A stretch of 53,013 nt of DNA, from NCBI RefSeq assembly GCF_947305955.1, contig NZ_CAMZFB010000013.1, positions 1-53,013 of the forward strand. Reading direction: 5' to 3'. The notes below the pieces were generated by a model. The model searched no databases and had not been told where the DNA came from. It worked only from the letters and a program-made list of their open reading frames with translations. Below are positions 44,030 through 53,013 of the stretch, piece after piece. Each line of letters begins with the position of its first letter. Position 1 is the first letter of the stretch. The stretch is from an uncultured Brevundimonas sp. GTDB taxonomy: Bacteria; Pseudomonadota; Alphaproteobacteria; Caulobacterales; Caulobacteraceae. The translations under genes were made by a program, and so were the position numbers.

Positions 44030-44812
44030 ATGAAGCTCGACGGTTCGATTGCCGCAGTTGTCACGGGTGGTGCCAGCGGTCTGGGCGAGGGCACGGCACG
44101 TGCTCTGGCTGCCAAGGGCGTCAAGGTCGCCATCTTCGACCTGAACGAAGAAAAGGGCGAGGCCATCGCCAAGGAAATCGGCGGCGTCTTCTGCAAGGTG
44201 GACGTGACCTCGGACGAGAGTGTCGATGCCGGTTTCGCCAAGGCTCGTGCTGCCCACGGCCAGGAGCGCCTGACCGTAAACTGCGCCGGTATCGCCACCG
44301 GCCAAAAGACCGTCTCGCGCAAGAAGGACACCGGCGAGATCCGCGCCCATGACATGGCGCAGTTCGAGCGCACCGTGACGATCAACCTGTTCGGTACCTT
44401 CCGCGTCCTGTCCAAGTCGGCTGCCGGCATGGTCACGCTGGATCCGATGGAAGACGGCGAGCGCGGTGCCATCATCAACACGGCTTCCGTTGCCGCACAG
44501 GACGGTCAGATCGGTCAGGCCGCCTATTCGGCCTCGAAGGGCGGCGTCTATGCCATGACCCTGCCGATCGCCCGCGACCTGATGAACGACGGCGTGCGCG
44601 TCAACACCATCCTGCCGGGCATCATGTGGACCCCGATGATGGCGGGCATGGACCAGAAGGTTCAGGACGCCCTGGCCGCCATGATCCCGTTCCCGAAACG
44701 CCTTGGCACCCCCAAGGACTATGCAAACCTCGCCCTGCATCTGGCCGAGAACGTTTACATCAACGGCGAATGCGTCCGTCTGGACGGTGCCATCCGTCTG
44801 GCACCGCGCTAA
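44030..44812 (+). CDS. Short-chain dehydrogenase, 3-hydroxyacyl-CoA dehydrogenase type II-like
   Basis: A 260-residue Rossmann-fold oxidoreductase. The cofactor loop is TGGASGLGEG (12-21), the NAG-type motif NCAGIA, and the catalytic Ser/Tyr/Lys lie in NTASVAAQ and YSASKGG. The sequence and length resemble the HSD10/2-methyl-3-hydroxybutyryl-CoA dehydrogenase group that acts in fatty-acid and isoleucine breakdown. The nearby bkd genes make a branched-chain role plausible, though unproven. The start has AGGAACGAATAGCG upstream. It is transcribed alone; the tRNA-Gly genes follow after 105 bases. Confidence 0.87.
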   Translation: MKLDGSIAAVVTGGASGLGEGTARALAAKGVKVAIFDLNEEKGEAIAKEIGGVFCKVDVTSDESVDAGFAKARAAHGQERLTVNCAGIATGQKTVSRKKDTGEIRAHDMAQFERTVTINLFGTFRVLSKSAAGMVTLDPMEDGERGAIINTASVAAQDGQIGQAAYSASKGGVYAMTLPIARDLMNDGVRVNTILPGIMWTPMMAGMDQKVQDALAAMIPFPKRLGTPKDYANLALHLAENVYINGECVRLDGAIRLAPR

Positions 44813-44893
44813 GAACGCAAAGAAAATTCCGCGATCTTAAAAAAACGGTTGCGGATCGGAGAGGGGGCGGCTAAACGCCTCCTCCTCGACGCC

Positions 44894-44910
44894 GGACGGC
44901 ACAGCCGTCC
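44894..44910 (+). other. 5'-leader hairpin of tRNA-Gly copy 1
   Basis: GGACGGC-ACA-GCCGTCC, a perfect 7-bp stem ending 7 bases before the tRNA. The matching hairpin of copy 2 differs by one compensated pair. Confidence 0.65.
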
Positions 44911-44917
44911 AACGGAT

Positions 44918-44992
44918 GCGGGCGTAGCTCAGGGGTAGAGCATCACCTTGCCAAGGTGAGGGTCGGGCGTTCGAATCGCCTCGCCCGCTCCA
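44918..44992 (+). tRNA. tRNA-Gly (GCC), copy 1
   Basis: 75 nt with encoded CCA. Acceptor GCGGGCG/CGCCCGC, anticodon stem TCACC/GGTGA, loop TTGCCAA with anticodon GCC. The sequence is identical to copy 2. Confidence 0.96.
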
Positions 44993-45006
44993 GTCGAGAT
45001 AAACAG

Positions 45007-45037
45007 AAAAAGGCCCGCCACCACGGCGGGCCTTTTT
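45007..45037 (+). terminator. Terminator of tRNA-Gly copy 1
   Basis: 13-bp stem AAAAAGGCCCGCC (45007-45019) / GGCGGGCCTTTTT (45025-45037), loop ACCAC. Confidence 0.92.
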
Positions 45038-45149
45038 GTTTTCCGGCCCTGCCTGTGAGCGACCGAGAAATTTTCGAAAACTGTATGATTTCAGCTTTTT
45101 GCCTGTTGCCAACGGCATCGGCTTTGGCTATTCACCACCACCTCGACGC

Positions 45150-45166
45150 GGACGACACAGTCGTCC
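45150..45166 (+). other. 5'-leader hairpin of tRNA-Gly copy 2
   Basis: GGACGAC-ACA-GTCGTCC, ending 8 bases before the tRNA. Relative to copy 1, G44899 became A45155 and C44905 became T45161, which keeps the pair. Confidence 0.65.
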
Positions 45167-45174
45167 TGACGGAT

Positions 45175-45249
45175 GCGGGCGTAGCTCAGGGGTAGAGCAT
45201 CACCTTGCCAAGGTGAGGGTCGGGCGTTCGAATCGCCTCGCCCGCTCCA
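45175..45249 (+). tRNA. tRNA-Gly (GCC), copy 2
   Basis: Same 75-nt sequence as copy 1, anticodon GCC, encoded CCA. Confidence 0.96.
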
Positions 45250-45263
45250 GTCGAGATAAACAG

Positions 45264-45294
45264 AAAAAGGCCCGCCACCTCGGCGGGCTTTTTT
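45264..45294 (+). terminator. Terminator of tRNA-Gly copy 2
   Basis: AAAAAGGCCCGCC (45264-45276) / GGCGGGCTTTTTT (45282-45294), loop ACCTC, with one G-T pair in the stem and a T run. Confidence 0.9.
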
Positions 45295-45573
45295 GTTTTC
45301 CGGCCTCCGGCAGCCGCGCCGCGATTGCATCCACGCACAGGCGGCTGACAGCGCCCTTATCCTCCGCCCCTAACCTCCGAACGACGGACATTTGTGTCTA
45401 ACAGGGTATCGGCATGCGAAATTTGCCGCTGATGCGCCACACCTGCGCTTTGCATTGGTCAAAACGTGCGCCCATATGTGCAGCAGCGGTTGACCCAAAG
45501 TCAGGGTCTGCCTAAGCCCCACAGCGAATGTGCCTGTCTGTCTGGGCACGAATTTTAATGCTCAGAGGATTCC
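45295..45573 (+). promoter_or_regulatory. Gene-free stretch upstream of lpdA with inverted repeats
   Basis: I see no gene here. TTGGTCAA (45455-45462) and TTGACC (45490-45495) form an inverted pair. GACCC-AAAGTCA-GGGTC (45492-45508) is a short hairpin or operator. A GANTC site (GATTC, 45568-45572) overlaps the lpdA ribosome-binding site AGAGGA (45564-45569). No convincing -10 box was found. Confidence 0.4.
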
Positions 45574-46971
<1,398 letters not shown>

Positions 46972-46979
46972 TTTTGAGT

Positions 46980-47092
46980 GGGCCTAACGCGTTTCGCGTT
47001 ACTTGAGGCCCGTTATTTAGTGCCCCTATCGCCCTTCGGGCTACTTGAGGGGCATTTGGTGGGCCTACCGCGCTAAGCGCTACTTGAGGCCC
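46980..47092 (-). repeat. Three tandem REP-like paired-stem units (short form)
   Basis: Unit 1 46980-47011, unit 2 47021-47054, unit 3 47061-47092. Each reads outer stem, A-N-C, inner stem, TACTTG, outer stem. Outer stems are GGGCCT/AGGCCC, TGCCCCT/AGGGGCA and GGGCCT/AGGCCC. Inner stems are ACGCG/CGCGT, GCCC/GGGC and GCGC/GCGC. On the minus strand, units 2 and 3 show GTAG (GTAA in unit 1) at the foot of the inner hairpin, as bacterial REP elements do. Units are 6-9 bases apart. Confidence 0.75.
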
Positions 47093-47110
47093 ATAAATCG
47101 CTGAAAAGAA

Positions 47111-47143
47111 AACGGCGCGCTCCATGCGGGGCGCGCCGTTTTT
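47111..47143. terminator. Bidirectional terminator between lpdA and the lipoprotein gene
   Basis: 10-bp stem AACGGCGCGC (47111-47120) / GCGCGCCGTT (47131-47140) then TTT. The minus strand reads TTTTC after the stem. Confidence 0.88.
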
Positions 47144-47175
47144 GTTTTGTCTGCGGCTTGGGCCTTTGCCGATGC

Positions 47176-47496
47176 TCAGGCGGCGCATCCCTTGTTTGCC
47201 ATGACGGATCGCAACTGGGCGATATGGGCCGTCACTGCTGCGTCGGCGTCGGATTTGCGGGTGGAATAGAGGCGTGGACGGTCCAGACGATTGGGCGACG
47301 CGGCGGCCTCTATGCGGGCGATGTTCTGCTGGGTCTGCAGGGCACTCTGCAGATCATCGGCAAGCTGGGCGCAGGTCTGCGCTTCGAGAGCGGTGAGCGG
47401 CTGTGCCGGTGTCATCGGATAGTAGCGCACGCCGCACGCGCCAAGAGGGAGCGCGACCGCCGCCATGATCAGCAGTCGAGCAATGGGGGATGTCAT
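47176..47496 (-). CDS. Small lipoprotein, unknown function
   Basis: 106 residues with a lipoprotein signal peptide (IARLLIMAAVALPLGAC, lipobox LGAC, Cys 21). The mature part is mostly helical and Gln/Ala-rich, with a Cys in the middle (QTCAQLAD) and one at the end (NKGCAA) that could pair. AAGGAG lies just upstream of the start. I do not recognise a family. It is preceded by the diguanylate cyclase gene, 93 bases away on the same strand, and ends at the shared terminator. Confidence 0.72.
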   Translation of the reverse strand: MTSPIARLLIMAAVALPLGACGVRYYPMTPAQPLTALEAQTCAQLADDLQSALQTQQNIARIEAAASPNRLDRPRLYSTRKSDADAAVTAHIAQLRSVMANKGCAA

Positions 47497-47588
47497 GAAG
47501 CCACTCCTTGCCTGTGTCGGACAGACTTAAAAGGAGGCGGCAACCCTTGAATAGTTAAAGCCTTGTCACCTGCTTTGGAGGGGCTTGA

Positions 47589-48920
<1,332 letters not shown>

Positions 48921-49040
48921 GCGGAACTCGGTACTGGTGGCGTGTGCCGGTCGGGGGAGGCGATCACGCTGTCGCCTGAAAGGCGCAGCTAGAAATCTAC
49001 CGTTCGCCTTATGGACGAAAGCGTGACCTTTTGAGGGCTG

Positions 49041-49922
49041 TTATTCGGGAAGCGGGATGAATTCCAGAGAGTCCTCGGGCGGCAGGATCATTCGGCCCGC
49101 CTTCCAGTCCGCCTTGGCCTGATCGATCCGCTCCTTCGACGAAGAGACGAAATTCCACCAGATGTGACGCTTGCCCAGCGGCTCACCGCCCATCGACATG
49201 ACGGTTGAGGGCTGGATGGCGGTGATGACAGGCTCGGCGTGCGGGGCAAAGACCACCATCTGTCCGGTGTGGAAGCGTTGATGGTCCACCTCCACCTCGC
49301 CCGCGGCGATATAGATGGCGCGCTCGCTATAGCCGCCAGCCTTGCCCGGACCGGGCGGGGCGGTGAAGGTGCCGCCGACGGGCAGTTCATAGTGCAGATA
49401 ATAGAGCGGGCTCTCAACCGGCGTGCCCGCGCGCTCCCCGAAGGCCGCGCCAGCGACCAGACGGGTAAAGACGCCGCCGCTGCGGTCTGACGGCTGGGCG
49501 TCCTCGCCCAGATGTGTGAAGGAGGGGGCGATCTCTTCCTTCTCGGTCGGCAGGGCAACCCACGCCTGCATGCCGTGCATGGCCCCGCCCTGTGATTTCT
49601 TGAGCGGGTCGGTGCGTTCGGAATGCACAATGCCCGAGCCCGCGGTCATCCAGTTCACCTCGCCCGGAATGATCGGCTGGGTATAGCCCAGACTGTCTCG
49701 GTGCATGATCTCGCCCTCGAACAGATAGGTGAGGGTCGACAGGCCGATGTGCGGGTGAGGGCGGACATTGATGGCATCGCTGCCCGGCGCGAATTCGGCC
49801 GGTCCCATCTGATCCAGAAAGACGAAGGGGCCGACCATGCGCTGCTGGACGTGCGGCAGGATGCGCGAGACCTCGAAGCCGCCCAGATCGCGGCGGGTTC
49901 CTTCGATGACCAGTTCAATCAC
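49041..49922 (-). CDS. Pirin family protein
   Basis: A 293-residue bicupin. Iron ligands of the N-terminal cupin are visible: H56 and H58 (RPHPHIGLST), H100 and E102 (GIVHSE). The C-terminal cupin begins near TPVESPLYYLHYELPVGG and includes VFAPHAEPVI. Bacterial pirins act as quercetinases or bind enzymes such as pyruvate dehydrogenase E1. The function here is not determined. The gene lies downstream of bkdR on the same strand, after a terminator. Confidence 0.92.
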   Translation of the reverse strand: MIELVIEGTRRDLGGFEVSRILPHVQQRMVGPFVFLDQMGPAEFAPGSDAINVRPHPHIGLSTLTYLFEGEIMHRDSLGYTQPIIPGEVNWMTAGSGIVHSERTDPLKKSQGGAMHGMQAWVALPTEKEEIAPSFTHLGEDAQPSDRSGGVFTRLVAGAAFGERAGTPVESPLYYLHYELPVGGTFTAPPGPGKAGGYSERAIYIAAGEVEVDHQRFHTGQMVVFAPHAEPVITAIQPSTVMSMGGEPLGKRHIWWNFVSSSKERIDQAKADWKAGRMILPPEDSLEFIPLPE

Positions 49923-49959
49923 GGGGGGTGTCCTTGAGTTGAGCGCCGCCCAAACAACA

Positions 49960-49985
49960 ACGCCGCCCCAGATTAAGGGCGGCGT
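49960..49985 (-). terminator. Terminator of bkdR
   Basis: 9-bp perfect stem ACGCCGCCC (49960-49968) / GGGCGGCGT (49977-49985). Read on the minus strand, it is followed by TGTTGTTT, a modest T-rich tail. Confidence 0.7.
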
Positions 49986-50011
49986 CGGTCATTGTGCAAT
50001 GTGACGTAGCG

Positions 50012-50500
50012 TCAGTTGACGTGAGGGGTGACAATGCTCAGCGGCAGGGTGGTCACATTCTTCACGCCGCGCGTCACGATGTGGCTGGCGCAGTCGGACA
50101 CGATGCCCAGCGTCAGCAGTTTGTCGCGCAGGAATTTGTCGAAGGTGTGCATGTCCGACGTGATGATTCGCAGCACGTAATCCTCGCGGCCGGTGATGGT
50201 CGCGCACTGCACGACTTCAGGCCAGGTCTCGACGGCTTTTTCGAAGATGTCGAGGTTTTCGCGCGACGGCAGCGACAGTTTGACGATGGCGTAAACTTCG
50301 AAGTCCAGACCCAGCAGGCTGGCATCGAGCAGCGTTACGCGCTTGCGTATCAGGCCGCTATCCTCCAGTCTCTTGATCCGGCGCCAGCATGGCGAGGCCG
50401 ACAGACCTACGCGATCAGCGACTTCGGCGACCGACAGTCCAGCATCCTGCTGCAGGATGTCGAGGATGCGTGCGTCGATTGGATCAAGTTCGTCGGCCAA
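50012..50500 (-). CDS. bkdR: Lrp/AsnC-family regulator, probable BkdR
   Basis: A 162-residue regulator. The N-terminal helix-turn-helix (DARILDILQQDAGLSVAEVAD, then GLSASPCWRRIKRLEDSGLI) is followed by the RAM ligand domain (CATITGREDYVLRIITSDM, about 90-108). It lies divergent to the branched-chain dehydrogenase genes, which in Pseudomonas are activated by the Lrp homologue BkdR in response to branched-chain amino acids. That job is inferred here. The start is TTG 50500, with GGAGA six bases upstream (MADELDPID). A TTG at 50530 also lies in frame but without such a site. Confidence 0.85.
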   Translation of the reverse strand: MADELDPIDARILDILQQDAGLSVAEVADRVGLSASPCWRRIKRLEDSGLIRKRVTLLDASLLGLDFEVYAIVKLSLPSRENLDIFEKAVETWPEVVQCATITGREDYVLRIITSDMHTFDKFLRDKLLTLGIVSDCASHIVTRGVKNVTTLPLSIVTPHVN

Positions 50501-50533
50501 AGGCGTTCTCCAGATTGCGATTACGCGCAATAA

Positions 50534-50564
50534 AATACCCTATTTGAGAGTATTGCAAGGGTAT
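50534..50564. promoter_or_regulatory. Inverted repeat in the bkdR-bkdA1 intergenic region
   Basis: ATACCC (50535-50540) / GGGTAT (50559-50564) encloses a second pair AATAC (50534-50538) / GTATT (50550-50554). It is AT-rich, midway between divergent genes, and a candidate BkdR site. Confidence 0.5.
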
Positions 50565-50632
50565 ATTTGGAAGAGCGCATGGAGCGGGGCCATGCTATGC
50601 CTTTCCGAACGAGGAAACGCGTGCCGCTATAG

Positions 50633-51877
<1,245 letters not shown>

Positions 51878-51881
51878 TCAC

Positions 51882-52982
51882 ATGGCCGAAATCAACGACA
51901 AGATTGAAGCGGACATGGTCGACCAGAAGGACGCGCCTGCGTCCGTCGCTCCGGCCAGCGGCATTGCCCCGATGAACATGATCCAGGCGCTGAATTCTGC
52001 GCTGGATAACAAGATGGCCGAGGACGCCAGCGTGCTGTCCTATGGCGAGGACACCGGCTATTTCGGCGGCGTGTTCCGTGTCACGGACCACCTGCAGAAG
52101 AAGCACGGCCTTACCCGCAGCTTTGACGCTCCGATCTCGGAAACCGGCATCGTCGGCACCGCCATCGGCATGGCCACCTATGGTCTGCGCCCCGTCGTCG
52201 AAATCCAGTTTGCGGACTACATCTATCCTGCCTACGACCAGATCGTCTCTGAGGCGGCCAAGATGCGTTACCGCTCGGGTGGCCAGTTCACCTGTCCGAT
52301 GGTGATCCGCTCGCCGTACGGCGGCGGCATCTTCGGCGGCCAGACCCACTCGCAAAGCCCTGAGAGCCTGTTCACCCACATCGCGGGTCTGAAGGTCGTC
52401 ATTCCGTCGAACCCGTATGATGCCAAGGGCCTGCTGATCTCGGCCATCGAGGACGAGGATCCGGTGATCTTCTTCGAGCCGAAGCGCCTGTATAATGGCC
52501 CGTTCGACGGCTGGCACGAAAAGCCGGTGTCGCCGTGGAAGGCGCAGGAACTGGCGCAGGTTCCGGCTGAAAAATACAATGTACCGATCGGCAAGGCCCG
52601 CGTGATGCGCGAGGGCAATGACGTGACCATCCTCGCCTATGGCACCATGGTCTGGGTCGCGCTGGCCGGTGCGGAACACGCCGGTGTCGATGCCGAGGTG
52701 ATCGACCTGCGCACGCTGGTGCCGCTGGACATCGAGACCATCGAGGCCAGCGTGAAGAAGACGGGCCGCTGCGTCATCGTCCACGAAGCCCCGAAAACCT
52801 CGGGCTTCGGCGGCGAGCTGAGCGCGCTGGTTCAGGAACGTTGCTTCTATCATCTGGAAGCTCCCGTTGCCCGCGTCACGGGTTGGGACACGCCTTATCC
52901 GCACGCCTTCGAGTGGGAGTATTTCCCCGGCCCGCAACGGGTCGCTGACGCTTTGAAGTCTGTCATGACGGGAGGCCGCTGA
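51882..52982 (+). CDS. bkdA2: Branched-chain 2-oxoacid dehydrogenase E1 subunit beta
   Basis: A 366-residue partner of BkdA1, forming an alpha2beta2 E1. An N-terminal extension precedes MNMIQALNSALDNKMAED. Typical transketolase-like blocks follow: GEDTGYFGGVFRVT, ETGIVGTAIGMATYGLRPVVEIQFADYIYP (core IGMA and EIQFADY), PYGGGIFGGQTHSQSPES, and VIDLRTLVPLD near the C-terminal domain. ATG 51882 has GGGAG eleven bases upstream. A longer frame from 51825 lies inside bkdA1. It is transcribed with the flanking bkd genes. Confidence 0.95.
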   Translation: MAEINDKIEADMVDQKDAPASVAPASGIAPMNMIQALNSALDNKMAEDASVLSYGEDTGYFGGVFRVTDHLQKKHGLTRSFDAPISETGIVGTAIGMATYGLRPVVEIQFADYIYPAYDQIVSEAAKMRYRSGGQFTCPMVIRSPYGGGIFGGQTHSQSPESLFTHIAGLKVVIPSNPYDAKGLLISAIEDEDPVIFFEPKRLYNGPFDGWHEKPVSPWKAQELAQVPAEKYNVPIGKARVMREGNDVTILAYGTMVWVALAGAEHAGVDAEVIDLRTLVPLDIETIEASVKKTGRCVIVHEAPKTSGFGGELSALVQERCFYHLEAPVARVTGWDTPYPHAFEWEYFPGPQRVADALKSVMTGGR

Positions 52983-52983
52983 G

Positions 52984-53013
52984 ATGGGTCGTTTCGTATT
53001 CAAACTGCCTGAC
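52984..53013 (+). CDS. bkdB: Start of the E2 lipoamide acyltransferase gene (cut by window edge)
   Basis: Ten codons only (MGRFVFKLPD), starting one base after the bkdA2 stop, with GGGAGG upstream in the bkdA2 tail. FKLPD is how lipoyl domains of E2 proteins begin, and its position in the bkd operon fits dihydrolipoyl acyltransferase. The rest lies outside the window. Confidence 0.75.
   Translation, partial: MGRFVFKLPD

Larger units (their letters stand above)
44912..45048 (+). repeat. Direct repeat unit 1: tRNA-Gly plus terminator
   Basis: This 137-base stretch recurs at 45169-45305 with two differences (CAC to CTC in the terminator loop and one C to T in its stem). It covers the whole tRNA and terminator. 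The offset is 257 bases. Confidence 0.92.
45169..45305 (+). repeat. Direct repeat unit 2: tRNA-Gly plus terminator
   Basis: Second copy of the unit at 44912-45048, with two base differences over 137 positions. Confidence 0.92.

Noticed and set aside
44912-45305. tRNA duplication as an integration scar (att sites of a mobile island)
   Set aside because: The 120 bases between the copies contain no integrase or cargo, and each copy has its own terminator, so simple tandem duplication is enough.
45036-45401. Short open frames spanning the tRNA-Gly copies
   Set aside because: They run through a tRNA and its terminator and repeat in both copies. They are artefacts of the duplicated RNA gene.
46980-47092. 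Possible CRISPR array or intrinsic terminators
   Set aside because: Units differ in sequence while keeping paired stems, spacers are only 6-9 bases, and there is no T run; the real terminator follows at 47111.

Overview
The window is a contiguous, gene-dense piece of a GC-rich alphaproteobacterial chromosome, most likely from the Caulobacterales (Brevundimonas-like). The evidence is a gcrA cell-cycle regulator gene, a PodJ-type polarity protein, GANTC (CcrM-type) sites beside both genes, and the neighbourhood gcrA / ABC permease / argD / argF. I see no prophage, insertion sequence, integrase or CRISPR array. Almost everything is core chromosome.

Layout. 1-9418 is one minus-strand operon: acyltransferase, tsaE, amgK, murU, addB, addA. 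Its genes overlap or nearly touch, and addA runs off the left edge. 9524-13789 holds two tandem secreted S9 peptidases and 13905-14519 a decayed alpha/beta-hydrolase. dapE, an MFS exporter, a double-domain dCTP deaminase and apaG follow. 18786-24112 holds gcrA, an ABC permease without its ATPase, an M28 peptidase, argD and argF, and a small membrane protein. 24326-28967 holds podJ, a TauE/SafE permease and a TIGR02186 protein. 29065-33931 (minus) holds a beta-oxidation pair (hydratase/dehydrogenase plus thiolase) and a lipoprotein sugar dehydrogenase. 34148-36366 holds tRNA-Met, a manganese exporter under a yybP-ykoY riboswitch, and rlmN. 36321-41477 holds a membrane protein diverging from an ArsR regulator, a DUF350 membrane protein with a trypsin-like protease, and an M16 metallopeptidase. 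41575-44812 holds an isoaspartyl peptidase, a quinone oxidoreductase, a YkvA protein and an SDR. 44918-45249 carries two nearly identical tRNA-Gly genes. lpdA, a small lipoprotein, a globin-coupled diguanylate cyclase and a pirin follow. From 50012 to the right edge lies a branched-chain keto-acid dehydrogenase operon (bkdA1, bkdA2, start of bkdB) with a divergent Lrp-type BkdR.

The most interesting unexplained structure is a family of short paired-stem repeats found only behind genes. Two long copies lie at 17098-17139 and 28968-29008 (opposite strand). Three short copies stand in tandem at 46980-47092, behind lpdA. All share CCTA-N-CGC on the left and (A/G)CTTGAGG on the right, while the stems between differ by paired compensating changes. 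They look like REP-type extragenic palindromes of a kind I do not recognise. Other points worth checking are a 5'-leader hairpin that covaries between the two tRNA-Gly copies, a hydrolase that has lost its catalytic serine, a cluster of three GANTC sites upstream of gcrA, and palindromes in front of the beta-oxidation operon.
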